A stretch of 64,000 nucleotides of DNA, from assembly GCF_034930985.1 (NCBI RefSeq), contig NZ_JAYGIM010000010.1, positions 186,001 through 250,000 of the forward strand, read 5' to 3'. Numbering within the stretch: position 1 is the stretch's first letter; each line of letters opens with the position of its first letter. The position numbers and the translations under genes are program-made. The notes below the pieces were generated by a model. That model was not told the DNA's origin. It made no database searches and worked only from the letters and a program-made list of their open reading frames with translations. Shown here in pieces: positions 28,467 to 37,528 of this stretch. Source of the stretch: Arcicella lustrica (GTDB lineage Bacteria > Bacteroidota > Bacteroidia > Cytophagales > Spirosomataceae).

Positions 28467-28493
28467 TCGTTGCAGGTTTCTTTCCTGCAACGA
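28467..28493 (+). terminator. Hairpin between the SusE and amylase genes
   Basis: TCGTTGCAGG (28467-28476) and CCTGCAACGA (28484-28493) form a perfect 10-bp stem with a 7-base loop, followed by TTTTATTG. It looks like a leaky terminator or RNA-stability element that lowers expression of the amylase relative to the binding proteins. Confidence 0.6.
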
Positions 28494-28549
28494 TTTTATT
28501 GAAAATCAGGCATTTATCACGAACGAATTATCATTTATCAAGAAAAATT

Positions 28550-29971
28550 ATGTCGATGTTTTCCCTCAAAAAATCACGAGAAAGTAATTTTGGAATAAAA
28601 CTTTCTAAAATTGCTGTCGTATTATCATTTGTTTTAGTTGGCTTTGGGTGCAAAGGAACAGAACCAGCACCTACGCCAATTGTGACAGAACCAAGTACTG
28701 CCAAACAATACGATACGCCCTTTACCAATATTCCTCAAACTGCTGATATTTTAATGTACGAAGTAAATCTAAGTGCATTTAGTGCTACAGGAAATTTAAA
28801 AGGTGTGCAAAGTAGATTAGATTCTGTTAAAAATTTAGGCGTAAATGTACTTTGGCTCATGCCCATTTATCCAATCGGTGAATTAAAAGGCGTTGGTTCA
28901 CCCTATGCCGTGAAAAATTACACACAAATCAATACTGCTTTTGGCAATTTAGAAGATTTAAGATTGTTAGTCAAAGAAGCTCATAAACGCAATATCGCTG
29001 TTATGTTAGACTGGGTTGCCAATCATACTTCATGGGATAATCCTTGGATTCAAAACCCTTCATGGTATGCCAAAGATGCTGCGGGAACGATTATCAGTCC
29101 GCCCGGCATGAACTGGAACGACGTTGCCGAACTGAATTACAGCAGTACTGCTATGCGCAAAGAAATGATTAAGTCGATGACATATTGGGTATTAGAAGCC
29201 AATATTGATGGCTTCCGTTGCGATTATGCCGAAGGTGTTCCCACAGATTTTTGGAAACAAGCCATTGATGCTTTAAGAGCGATTCCCAATCGGAAATTAA
29301 TTATGTTTGCTGAAGGGGCGAAGAAAGAATTACTTTCGGCAGGCTTTGATATGATTTTTGGTTGGGGTTTTTACTCCAAGCTAAAAGACGTCATGAATAA
29401 CAATAAGCCCGCTTCGGATTTATTGGCTTTCAACATTACTGATTACAACAACGTACCAGAAGGTTCGCAGATTTTAAGATGGATTACAAATCATGACGAT
29501 GGTGCTTGGGACGATTCGCCTATCAATATTTTCAAAGGACAAAAAGGCGCTTTAGCGGCTTTTACGCTTACTTCGTTCATGGGTGGCGTGCCTTTGATTT
29601 ATAACGGGCAAGAAATTGGTTATGCAGGAAAAATTCCATTTTTCAGCAATAATACCACTAAAATTGACTGGTCGATGAATCCAACAATCTTAGCAGAATA
29701 TAAAAATTTGATGGCTTTTAGAAACAATAGCAATGCCATTAAAAGAGGGACGCTTGAGGCTTTTAATGCTAAAGATGTAGTTGTGTTTAAAAAGAAATAT
29801 GGCACAGAAGAAGTACTCATTTTAGTGAATGTCCGCAACAGTAAAGTTTTACATGATTTGCCATTCAGTCTGACGAATACTTCTTGGAAAAACGCTCTTT
29901 CAAATGAAAATGTAAACTTAAATACATCTATTACGCTAGAGCCTTATTCTTACTTGATTTTAAAGAAGTAA
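28550..29971 (+). CDS. GH13 alpha-amylase lipoprotein (SusG-like)
   Basis: This surface-anchored enzyme splits alpha-1,4-glucan. ATG 28550 is chosen because the frame upstream can only begin at a TTG that overlaps the tail of the preceding hairpin. The signal ends at VGFGC (Cys about residue 34). The four GH13 regions are present: DWVANH (about 154), GFRCDYAE with the nucleophile Asp (about 225), FAEGAKKE with the acid Glu (about 255), and ITNHDD (about 314). No starch-binding insert as in Bacteroides SusG is seen, and the protein is shorter (474 against about 690). It is the last gene of the starch operon. No periplasmic neopullulanase or alpha-glucosidase gene accompanies it here. Confidence 0.92.
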   Translation: MSMFSLKKSRESNFGIKLSKIAVVLSFVLVGFGCKGTEPAPTPIVTEPSTAKQYDTPFTNIPQTADILMYEVNLSAFSATGNLKGVQSRLDSVKNLGVNVLWLMPIYPIGELKGVGSPYAVKNYTQINTAFGNLEDLRLLVKEAHKRNIAVMLDWVANHTSWDNPWIQNPSWYAKDAAGTIISPPGMNWNDVAELNYSSTAMRKEMIKSMTYWVLEANIDGFRCDYAEGVPTDFWKQAIDALRAIPNRKLIMFAEGAKKELLSAGFDMIFGWGFYSKLKDVMNNNKPASDLLAFNITDYNNVPEGSQILRWITNHDDGAWDDSPINIFKGQKGALAAFTLTSFMGGVPLIYNGQEIGYAGKIPFFSNNTTKIDWSMNPTILAEYKNLMAFRNNSNAIKRGTLEAFNAKDVVVFKKKYGTEEVLILVNVRNSKVLHDLPFSLTNTSWKNALSNENVNLNTSITLEPYSYLILKK

Positions 29972-29981
29972 GAATTCTGCT

Positions 29982-30014
29982 TTCCATTTCATACTAATTT
30001 AGTGTGAAATGGAA
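29982..30014. terminator. Bidirectional terminator between the amylase and FAD oxidoreductase genes
   Basis: TTCCATTTCA (29982-29991) pairs with TGAAATGGAA (30005-30014), and the stem continues through a T/G pair and ACTAA/TTAGT, giving an almost loopless hairpin. It lies between two convergent genes and can serve both. Confidence 0.7.
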
Positions 30015-30042
30015 GGCTTTTAAAAGGAAATATTGTTACGAT

Positions 30043-31470
30043 TTATTTTGCAAATACATCTTTCCAAGCCCTTTCAGAAGCATGAAAACCGCACATTCCG
30101 TGCACTCCACCACCCGGAGGAGTCGAAGAAGAACAAATGTACAAACCCTTTTCAGAGGTTCTATAAGGCGAATATCTGAGTGCTGGACGAGTAAACAGTT
30201 GTCGGATGTCGATAATTCCGCCATTAATATCACCGCCAATATAATTGGGATTATACTCTTCTAGCTGAGCGGTGTTAAAAGTATGTTTTGCTAAAATTCT
30301 TTCTCTAAAACCTGGGGCAAAACGTTCTACTTGCTTTTCGATAGATTCTGTCATGTCTTTACTTGAACCGTTCGGTACATGACAATAACCCCAAACAGCA
30401 TGTTTCCCTGCTGGAGAACGAGTATCATCAAAAACACCTTGTTGTGCTAATAATACAAATGGTTTTTCAGGATGTTTGCCTTTTGAGGTTGCTAGTTCTG
30501 AAGAGGCAATTTCTGCAAAAGTATTGCCAAGATGTACTGTCCCTGCTTCTTTGGCTTTATCGGAAGTAAAAGGCACAGCACCATCCAATGCCCAATCTAC
30601 TTTGAAAACACCCATGCCATAGCGGTATTTCTCTAATTGCCATTTGTAGATAGTTGAAAAACGATGCCCTGCAATTTGCAATAATTGTCTTGGAGTAATA
30701 TCAAATAATACTGCTTTTGATGAAGGGAGTTGATCAAGCGATTTTACATGAAAATTAGTTTCAATTTTTCCTCCAATCGAAACAAAATAAGATGCCAACG
30801 CATTCGCCAACGACTGAGAGCCTCCTTTTGGAATAGGCCAACCCTTTGCATGAGCCGATGCCATCAACACTAAACCTATCGCAGAAGTCGCTAAATTGTT
30901 CAACGGTTGAATGGAATGTGCCGCCATTCCTGCCCACAATGCTTTTGCTTCTAAGGATTCAAATTTCTTTGCCAATAAGGTTGCGGGTAAAAATGCTTTT
31001 AATCCAAATTGTGTAAAATTGATTAGGTTTTTAGGAAAATGTAAAGGCGCTAGTAATTCATCCAACAAACTTTCCCAGTTTTTCGTGATTGGCTCAATGA
31101 GTTTTAAATAACTTTTTCTGTCGATACCTAAGTATACTGCCGTTTCTAAAATAGAATTTGTCAAAATTACCGAAGTGCCATCATCTAATGGATGAGCAGC
31201 AGTAATCCGTGGCTGAATAAATGTCAAGCCATGTTCTTGCAAAGGCAAAGTATTAAAAAATGGCGAAGCCGCAGCCAAAGGATGAATGGCTGAACAAATA
31301 TCATGTTTAAAACCGGGTAAAGTAAGTTCAGCCGTGCGGAGTCCGCCACCAATGGTACTTTTTGCTTCAAGTATTAATACTGAAAGACCTTTTTGCTGTA
31401 AGTTTATCGCTGCTGCTAATCCATTTGGCCCTGAGCCTATTACGATAGCATCAAAATCTGTTTTTGACAT
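30043..31470 (-). CDS. FAD-dependent NAD(P)/FAD oxidoreductase, CrtI/PYROXD2-like
   Basis: The dinucleotide-binding fold is clear at the N-terminus: VIGSGPNGLAAAINL followed by the acidic strand end VLILEAKSTIGGG. The C-terminal FAD-closing block is YICSSSTPPGGGVHGMCG. At 475 residues it fits the phytoene-desaturase-like amine-oxidase superfamily, in particular the PYROXD2-like branch; carotenoid synthesis is not indicated, since no crt genes are near. It is the last gene of the sox-like segment, 11 bases after the sulfite dehydrogenase gene, so an oxidative step on the same substrate or a supporting role is possible. The substrate is unknown. Confidence 0.82.
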   Translation of the reverse strand: MSKTDFDAIVIGSGPNGLAAAINLQQKGLSVLILEAKSTIGGGLRTAELTLPGFKHDICSAIHPLAAASPFFNTLPLQEHGLTFIQPRITAAHPLDDGTSVILTNSILETAVYLGIDRKSYLKLIEPITKNWESLLDELLAPLHFPKNLINFTQFGLKAFLPATLLAKKFESLEAKALWAGMAAHSIQPLNNLATSAIGLVLMASAHAKGWPIPKGGSQSLANALASYFVSIGGKIETNFHVKSLDQLPSSKAVLFDITPRQLLQIAGHRFSTIYKWQLEKYRYGMGVFKVDWALDGAVPFTSDKAKEAGTVHLGNTFAEIASSELATSKGKHPEKPFVLLAQQGVFDDTRSPAGKHAVWGYCHVPNGSSKDMTESIEKQVERFAPGFRERILAKHTFNTAQLEEYNPNYIGGDINGGIIDIRQLFTRPALRYSPYRTSEKGLYICSSSTPPGGGVHGMCGFHASERAWKDVFAK

Positions 31471-31481
31471 TATTTTTCGTT

Positions 31482-32717
31482 TTATCGAAATGATTCTGGT
31501 TTAAATAAAACCTTTCCATCTTTTTTAATTTGCCAAGCTGTTATCGGATTCAGATGATAACCACCCATATCGCTTCCTCGTGCTTCTACTAATTGCTTCA
31601 AAGTTGGTTGCGTATAGCCTGTTTCGTCAGTAACTCGACTTAATAATTCGGTTTCTTCTCCTTTCCATTGCCACAAGTGTCTGAACTGCACATGCGCTTT
31701 ATCCAAAATTGGCTCGTTCAATTGGGCGATTTGCCAGTTTTTTCCAGCATCTGTACTTACTTCTACCTTGATTACTTTTCCTCTTCCCGACCATGCCAAG
31801 CCTCGAATTTCAATCCAACCTTTTTCAATATGTTGTGGAAAAGAAGGGAAGGTAATAATAGAACGTGCATCAATGTCAAAGCTGAACATCCTTATTTTTC
31901 CATCTTTAATGCCTTCAGTATATTTTGACGTTTCTTCTCTAGTCATATAAGGTTGGTCGGATAATTCTAATCTCCTTAACCATTTTACACTGGTGTTTCC
32001 TTCCCAACCAGGAAGAAATAACCTGATTGGAAAACCCTGTTCTGGTCGAATGGCTTCTCCATTTTGGGCATAAGCAATAATGCCATCGTCCCAACCTTTT
32101 TGTACAGGAATACTTCTAGTCATGATTGCGGCATCGCCACCTTCTGCTAAAAACCATGTTGCATTCGGTTTTACACCTACTTCTCTGAAAATGGTAGAAA
32201 GTTTTACGCCTGTCCATTCACTCTGACTTGTTAAACCACAGATTTCTTGTGGACTCATTTCTTCTTTACCTGTTCTGAAATTACCCGAACATTCAATAAA
32301 AGCAATTCTTGAAACAGAAGGAAAGCGCTTTAGGTCAGCTACTTTTAAAATTAATGGTTTTTCAACGAGTCCATGTATCAATAATTCATGTGCATTGGGG
32401 TCGATGGCTGGGATACCAGCATGATGGCGCTCAAAATGTAAATCTGAAGGAGTAATCATCCCATAAAAATCTTGCAAAGGCGATCTTGAGGAAATATCTG
32501 AAGGCTTTTTAACAGATTTCACAAAAGATGACCTTGTTCCGATTTCTCCTGCTAAGTTACCTACCTGCTTGGTTGGGTCTTCAACAATTGCCTTTTGAAT
32601 ACTTTTACCACTGGCTGATTGAACGATAGCCACTGCGACGGTGGCTGTACCGCCCAAAAGTGTTCTTCTTGATATTTTTTTAGGGCTATTTTGAGTAATC
32701 TCAATAATTTTTTCCAT
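31482..32717 (-). CDS. SoxC-like molybdenum sulfite dehydrogenase, Tat-exported
   Basis: This is a molybdopterin oxidoreductase of the sulfite oxidase family. The N-terminus carries a twin-arginine signal (ISRRTLLGGTATVAVA), so it is exported folded to the periplasm. The molybdenum-ligating Cys is in AFIECSGNFRTG (about residue 143), and the following blocks GDAAIMTRSIP, GFPIRLFLPGWEGN and the C-terminal Mo-co dimerization domain (VSTDAGKNWQIAQL) are complete. At 411 residues it matches SoxC and its relatives. The cytochrome c gene ends 2 bases upstream, forming a SoxCD-like pair that would oxidise sulfite or a related sulfur compound and pass electrons to cytochrome c. No soxAX, soxYZ or soxB is in the window. 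Confidence 0.9.
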   Translation of the reverse strand: MEKIIEITQNSPKKISRRTLLGGTATVAVAIVQSASGKSIQKAIVEDPTKQVGNLAGEIGTRSSFVKSVKKPSDISSRSPLQDFYGMITPSDLHFERHHAGIPAIDPNAHELLIHGLVEKPLILKVADLKRFPSVSRIAFIECSGNFRTGKEEMSPQEICGLTSQSEWTGVKLSTIFREVGVKPNATWFLAEGGDAAIMTRSIPVQKGWDDGIIAYAQNGEAIRPEQGFPIRLFLPGWEGNTSVKWLRRLELSDQPYMTREETSKYTEGIKDGKIRMFSFDIDARSIITFPSFPQHIEKGWIEIRGLAWSGRGKVIKVEVSTDAGKNWQIAQLNEPILDKAHVQFRHLWQWKGEETELLSRVTDETGYTQPTLKQLVEARGSDMGGYHLNPITAWQIKKDGKVLFKPESFR

Positions 32718-32719
32718 GT

Positions 32720-33331
32720 TTATTTTATTTCAGCGCCTCCTTTTCTATCATCTGGTACATATAATTTTTGTGCAGGCATAATTACTTTAGGTAATGTTTG
32801 CGCATTGATTACGTACTTTTCATCAATGATTTCATTCGCATTCAGTAAGTAGGCTGTCAAATGATATACTTCTTCATTAGTCAAAGAACCGGGTGCATTA
32901 AAAGGCATTGCTCTCCGCACATAGTCAAAAATCGTCGTGGCATAAGGCCAGTAATTCCCAATAGTTTTTTCTTTCTTTTTATCTGATGGATTTTTATTTA
33001 TTACCAAAGAGCCATTTGCTCCACCAATTCCTCCAACCCCATGACAAGCCACACATTTTGTTTCAAAAATTACTTTGCCTTTACTGGCTAATCCAGTACC
33101 AGCGGGTAATCCTTTTCCATCTGGTCGAACGTCAATATCTAGCCGTTCTATTTCGGCTTTGGTTGGAGTTCTTCCCCAACCAAAATGCTGTGGTGTTTCA
33201 GTAGAATCTTTTTTACTTTGATATGCTAAAGTATTACTTTCTACTGAATGATTAGTGGATTGAAAAGCACTTAGTGCAATACCAAAGCCTATCAAAGTCA
33301 GTAATTTATACTTATAATAATGGATTTCCAT
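32720..33331 (-). CDS. Mono-heme cytochrome c, SoxD-like partner
   Basis: An N-terminal signal or anchor (LLTLIGFGIALSAFQ) precedes one class I cytochrome c domain with heme motif CVACH (Cys93, Cys96, His97) and a likely Met ligand in VRRAMPFNAPG. The segment HFGWGRTPTKAEIERLDIDV before the heme is typical of SoxD-type subunits that dock on SoxC. The 203-residue length fits a one-heme SoxD-like electron acceptor. It lies 2 bases before the SoxC-like gene and 41 bases after the DoxX-like gene. Confidence 0.88.
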   Translation of the reverse strand: MEIHYYKYKLLTLIGFGIALSAFQSTNHSVESNTLAYQSKKDSTETPQHFGWGRTPTKAEIERLDIDVRPDGKGLPAGTGLASKGKVIFETKCVACHGVGGIGGANGSLVINKNPSDKKKEKTIGNYWPYATTIFDYVRRAMPFNAPGSLTNEEVYHLTAYLLNANEIIDEKYVINAQTLPKVIMPAQKLYVPDDRKGGAEIK

Positions 33332-33372
33332 TGTTAAAATTTATAATGATGTTGAAGAAAAAGTACTTTGAT

Positions 33373-34686
33373 TTAAAAGATTCGCACTTTTTTCTCTACC
33401 AAAGGATACTGTTTTTCAATTTTTCGAAGGATTACAAAAAGCGAATCACCACTTTCATTGATACCCTTTAAAATAAATTGTTTGTGGTTAATATGCTTGT
33501 ATTTTAAAAGTATCTTTTTGCTAGTATCCGCTCTGTTCCATAAGGTAAGACTTTGCTTGAGTGAATCTATTTCATAACCATAATACAATCGTCCTACGTT
33601 GCCATAATACTCAGTCGTTCTGGCTTTATTATCGGTATTTAATTTTGTCTGACTCCCGACTTTGATGCTGAAAGTATTGAATTTTTCAAAAACTACATTT
33701 TGCCAACGAATAGTATCGGTGGTAGAGTAAGGAATAATCTGATTATTGATGCTAAAAGCTGAAACATCGTAGAAACCTGCAAATTCCTTTACGCCGTCAG
33801 TTAATGGCAACTTAAAAGTTTTATCAGCCGCATAAACTCTGCCGTATTCAAAACCACGATAAACCAAAAAGATTAGGATAAAACCCCATTTCAGTACTAA
33901 TCGAGTATTATTCTGCCATTTTTTCAAGAAATCAGGTGAAATAAAAGCAGGAATATTAGACGCTTTATGTAAAATGAGTAAGTCCCAGAAAGGCTTGAAA
34001 TCTTTAACCAATAATAAAACAGCTAATGTAAAAATGTGTAGGCTCGTAAGTTCAACGCCCGCATCGTAACCAATATTTACAAACCAAATTGGGAGAAGAA
34101 TTGCCACCATCATTAAAGCCCCAAGTGTAGTTGTCCTTCTAAAAAGAATTAATATCGTAGCAGTTAATTCAAATATACCTGCAAAGACCTCAAAAAATGG
34201 CGAAACGCCAGTGGTTAACCAATAAAGTTTACCGGGAGTAAATTCTCCTAAATTGGTATTCAATTGGCTAATTGTTGGGAAAGGCATTTGTACAGGAAAT
34301 ACTTTAGCAATGGCAAACCACGACATTCTTAAAGCTAAACTGTAACGCACGATTACAAAAAACCAATAAGATAATTGGCTGAAATCCTTTCGTTTTTTAT
34401 CAAAAAAATACCAGATTGCACCAATGACGATACTTAACAATAAAGTAATGAACCAGCCTACATAATTTTTACCATCAGCATTATTAAAAAACCACGGATT
34501 ATTCTGACTCGCCACATCGATAATTCTAAATGGATGCGATTTTGTTTGAAAACTTTCGCTGTAGTCTTTTAAATAAAAACTGGGATAAAATGGAATACTT
34601 GTAACCGTAACAAAAAGGAATAATCCACGAAAAAGAATGGATTCATAAGGCTTTTTGAAAATGATATTTTCTTTTTCAGAAGACAT
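33373..34686 (-). CDS. DoxX/MauE-like membrane protein with C-terminal beta domain, paralogue 1
   Basis: About seven membrane segments fill the first 290 residues, including a DoxX/MauE-like four-helix core (WLTTGVSPFFEVFAGIFELT, LGALMMVAILLPIWFVNIGY). The last 150 residues form an apparently extracytoplasmic beta domain with AFSINNQIIPYSTTDTIRWQ and NVVFEKFNTFSIKVGS. Two paralogues in this window (42301-43956 and 43981-45324) share the same layout and the PYSxTDTIRWQ block. DoxD/DoxX proteins act in thiosulfate:quinone oxidation in some organisms and MauE helps amine dehydrogenase maturation; which applies is unknown. It lies directly before the cytochrome c and SoxC-like genes. Confidence 0.75.
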   Translation of the reverse strand: MSSEKENIIFKKPYESILFRGLFLFVTVTSIPFYPSFYLKDYSESFQTKSHPFRIIDVASQNNPWFFNNADGKNYVGWFITLLLSIVIGAIWYFFDKKRKDFSQLSYWFFVIVRYSLALRMSWFAIAKVFPVQMPFPTISQLNTNLGEFTPGKLYWLTTGVSPFFEVFAGIFELTATILILFRRTTTLGALMMVAILLPIWFVNIGYDAGVELTSLHIFTLAVLLLVKDFKPFWDLLILHKASNIPAFISPDFLKKWQNNTRLVLKWGFILIFLVYRGFEYGRVYAADKTFKLPLTDGVKEFAGFYDVSAFSINNQIIPYSTTDTIRWQNVVFEKFNTFSIKVGSQTKLNTDNKARTTEYYGNVGRLYYGYEIDSLKQSLTLWNRADTSKKILLKYKHINHKQFILKGINESGDSLFVILRKIEKQYPLVEKKVRIF

Positions 34687-34711
34687 AATTAAGGAGTTTT
34701 GGCTTTTGGCT

Positions 34712-34748
34712 CAAAAAAGCATATTGGAACATAAATGCCCAATACGCT
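34712..34748 (-). terminator. Intrinsic terminator/attenuator before the sox-like segment
   Basis: On the minus strand AGCGTATTGG (34748-34739) pairs with CCAATATGCT (34727-34718), with one G/T pair, followed by TTTTTTGA. It sits between the DUF1684 gene and the DoxX-like gene and could separate or dampen expression of the sox-like segment. Confidence 0.6.
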
Positions 34749-34757
34749 TTAGCGTTT

Positions 34758-35639
34758 TTAATGATTCCCGTAGCGTTTTTCGCCTGCTGTAATAACTACT
34801 GCCAATTTGTTTTCCTGAGTAGGCAAAGGACAAGTAGCATAAGGTGTAAAAGCACATGGAGGATTATAAGATTTGTTGAAATCAATATAAGTAATACCCT
34901 CAGCATCTGGACCGGGTACATCTAAAAATCTACCACCGCCATAGCTATCGTGTTTATTGGTTAAATCTCCGAATACAAAATGTAATCTTTCTTTTGTTCC
35001 AACGGCTTCTAAACTGTACTCTTTCCCATTTACTTTGAATACTAATTTGCCCGGAGATTCTTGTTCGTAAGTACGTCCAGTGATGTCAGTAATTTTAAGT
35101 TTTTTGCCAACCGAAGGAAAAAATTGAGCTTTGATTTTCCAGTCTTGGCTAATAGGAAAAGTTTCGATTCCTTTAAATCCTTTCAGATATGGACTCTCTA
35201 AATCTCGCAAGCGAATGGCATATTTATCACCTCGCTGAATGATAAACCATCTTAAAGATTTATGTTTTAAAACGGTAGGTTTACCAACATAAGGAAATAA
35301 TTCGGCACGACTTACCAATACTTCATCTTGATAAACAGCCGTGTTTTTGTCTGCTTCAAAAGATACTTTCCCTTCTTTCAAAATGATTTTTCCAAGCGTT
35401 GCATCGCTATGGTCAGCAGGGAAAACAATAGAGTTTTTGGCATCGCCACCAATGGTATTTACGCCTTCTTCCAACCAAATCAGACCTGCTAAGTTTAGCC
35501 AACCTTCTTCTTTTTTAAGGTCATCAATGCGTTTTTGGTGCCAAGATTTAATTTCTTCTTGGTAAGGAGTATCTGCTTTAAAAGCAACTATCAGGATTGA
35601 TAGCAACAGAAATGCTAGGGATGTTACAGATTTTTGCAT
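34758..35639 (-). CDS. Exported DUF1684 protein
   Basis: The ATG at 35639 gives a signal peptide (MQKSVTSLAFLLLSILIV); the open frame upstream has only a TTG start within the previous gene. The DUF1684 domain is full length: EEGWLNLAGLIWLEEGVNTI, the central strands, then YGGGRFLDVPGPDAEGITYI and FNKSYNPPCAFTPYATCPLP with its conserved Asn, Pro and Cys residues. The family's function is not established. It lies in the SusC/SusD-DoxX-sox cluster, about 80 bases after the TPR gene. Confidence 0.87.
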   Translation of the reverse strand: MQKSVTSLAFLLLSILIVAFKADTPYQEEIKSWHQKRIDDLKKEEGWLNLAGLIWLEEGVNTIGGDAKNSIVFPADHSDATLGKIILKEGKVSFEADKNTAVYQDEVLVSRAELFPYVGKPTVLKHKSLRWFIIQRGDKYAIRLRDLESPYLKGFKGIETFPISQDWKIKAQFFPSVGKKLKITDITGRTYEQESPGKLVFKVNGKEYSLEAVGTKERLHFVFGDLTNKHDSYGGGRFLDVPGPDAEGITYIDFNKSYNPPCAFTPYATCPLPTQENKLAVVITAGEKRYGNH

Positions 35640-35718
35640 GGTATTTAAGAATTGATAGTTTTTAGTTGATTGATTAATGCGATTCAAAAAAACGTATTGA
35701 TGATGTTGTTTGTTTTTC

Positions 35719-37464
35719 TTAAAGTGGGAATAGCGATTTGTCTCCAAACTCTATTACCTCTGCTAGGCGTTTAGCATTTTCATTTGCTTTGGTGATATCG
35801 CCTTTCTTAGTATAAACTTTATATAAGCCCCAATAGGCATTGGCAGTATTGGGATGACGCTTTAATAATTCTTGATAAGCTTCAATGGCTTGAGTAAAAT
35901 TTCCAGCTTTCAAATGTGCTTCTGCCAAACTGATTAATACTGGTCGGGCATAAGTAGGAGGCTCACTATAGCCTAAATCCTCTTCCTTTTCTTGGGCTTT
36001 TTGTAAGATGGCAATTGCCTCTTTGTGTTTATTTTCGGCACTTTTAATAACACCTTGAAGTTCTAAAGAAGCTACATTCAAATCTGCCAAGCGTTTGGTA
36101 GAAATTGCATCTTTAGCATTGTGTTGATTGCTATTTCGCCAAAGCAAAGCATCCAAGGCATCTGCATAATGTTTAGCATCACTGATTTTATTGTTTTTAG
36201 CAGCATCCATGCCTAGTGCAAAAAAATAGAGCCCTTCTTTATAAGCTATTGCTTTTTGAGTAAAGAGACTATCTTTATCTACTTGAATGGCGGCAAGTCG
36301 GTCGGCGGCTTTTTTATAGAAACCGAAACAAAGCTCCATTTTAGCGGGTGCAATTACTCCTTGATAAAAGAAACGCCCTTCGTACTTACGTTTTCTTTCC
36401 TTCGTAGCAGGCATATTTTTTAGCTTTTCAGCATAATACAAAGCCGTTGAGTAGCGTCCATCTTCAGCACAATTAGAAAGTAAGTAATTGATATTGTGGA
36501 TATAATTCCAAGTATCTACTTCGGGCATATTGAATTGCTTCATATAGGCAGAATCTACTTTTACCGCTGCCACAAAAGCATTAAAAGCCTTTTTATAATC
36601 GCCCAATTTATAATATACGTGTCCCGGCATGTGTACCATGTGTCCAGAATTATTGGCTAGTTTGGGTAATTTTTCCGTGCTTTCAAGTGCTTGTTCTGGA
36701 CAACAATTTTCTTTTAAGTGAATCCAATAATGGTGTGCCGCCGCATTTTCAGGATGAGTTCTCAGAATATCTTTCAATAAATATTCTGCATACAATTGCC
36801 CTTCACGAGGCACCATTTTGGAATCATAACCGCCCATTTTACTCAAAGCCAAAAACAGTTTTGTATCCAAATCATCAGGATATTTATCAATGATGTATTC
36901 TAGTTTTTTCTGGTAAGCAGCTTTCCCGCCATCCGCTTCAGAATCTCTCACTAAAATGGCTTCTGCATAACTGCGTTCTCTTTCACTTGCTTTGTTTTTC
37001 AGCTGTTTTAATTTTTGCAAGGCAAGTTTTTGGTCGTATTTGAATTCATCCCCTTCAATGGCACCAATCGCACTGTACAAACCATAGTAAGGCATAATGG
37101 CTGTTGAATCATAGCGAATAGCTTCTTTAAAAGCTCTGTAAGCTTCAAAATCCCAAAAGCAATGCAAGAGCGCAATGCCTTGGTTAAAAAATTCTTGTGT
37201 TTTATTAGATTGAGTCGTAATCTTGAAATCTACTTTTCCGATACCTTGCAAGATTTTAGCAGGAGGTAAATTAGGAACATAAGCGGTTTCTTTACGATAA
37301 TCTAAAATATGTTCGAGGTGACTATGGCTATCGTGACTTTCGCCATCATGCACTTCGTGTTGTGTATTATTATGCTGAGCGTGTCCCGCAGTGTCAGACT
37401 GGCGAACTCTTTGGGCTGTCATTTCAAAGCTTATCAAGCATAATAATATTGGAAAGTACTTCAT
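35719..37464 (-). CDS. Exported TPR protein with His-rich N-terminus
   Basis: A signal peptide (to about EMTAQ) is followed by a His/Asp/Glu-rich stretch (about residues 25-55, with HAQHNNTQHEVHDGESHDSH) that could bind metal. TPR-like repeats then run to the end, including FFNQGIALLHCFWDFEAYRA at the start, AAAHHYWIHLKENCCPEQAL and the block GHMVHMPGHVYYKLGDYKKA in the middle, and two canonical TPRs near the C-terminus (AEAHLKAGNFTQAIEAYQEL). This belongs to a recognisable family of long TPR proteins of unknown role. It follows SusD by about 65 bases with a hairpin between them. Confidence 0.82.
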   Translation of the reverse strand: MKYFPILLCLISFEMTAQRVRQSDTAGHAQHNNTQHEVHDGESHDSHSHLEHILDYRKETAYVPNLPPAKILQGIGKVDFKITTQSNKTQEFFNQGIALLHCFWDFEAYRAFKEAIRYDSTAIMPYYGLYSAIGAIEGDEFKYDQKLALQKLKQLKNKASERERSYAEAILVRDSEADGGKAAYQKKLEYIIDKYPDDLDTKLFLALSKMGGYDSKMVPREGQLYAEYLLKDILRTHPENAAAHHYWIHLKENCCPEQALESTEKLPKLANNSGHMVHMPGHVYYKLGDYKKAFNAFVAAVKVDSAYMKQFNMPEVDTWNYIHNINYLLSNCAEDGRYSTALYYAEKLKNMPATKERKRKYEGRFFYQGVIAPAKMELCFGFYKKAADRLAAIQVDKDSLFTQKAIAYKEGLYFFALGMDAAKNNKISDAKHYADALDALLWRNSNQHNAKDAISTKRLADLNVASLELQGVIKSAENKHKEAIAILQKAQEKEEDLGYSEPPTYARPVLISLAEAHLKAGNFTQAIEAYQELLKRHPNTANAYWGLYKVYTKKGDITKANENAKRLAEVIEFGDKSLFPL

Positions 37465-37482
37465 TGATTTTTATGTTATAAA

Positions 37483-37517
37483 GCTCAAGTAGTCGGATGA
37501 AAATGGACTACTTGAGC
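37483..37517 (-). terminator. Hairpin between the SusD and TPR genes
   Basis: GCTCAAGTAGTC (37483-37494) and GACTACTTGAGC (37506-37517) form a perfect 12-bp stem with an 11-base loop. On the minus strand it lies after the TPR stop-side and before SusD has been left behind: the order is SusD stop (37529), hairpin, TPR start (37464). No strong U-tract follows, so an RNA stability or partial termination role is likely. Confidence 0.5.
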
Positions 37518-37528
37518 AAGTAATCAGC

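Noticed and set aside
30043..31470. Phytoene desaturase (carotenoid biosynthesis)
   Set aside because: The FAD fold is related, but no crtB, crtY or other carotenoid gene is near and the C-terminal block fits the PYROXD2-like branch.
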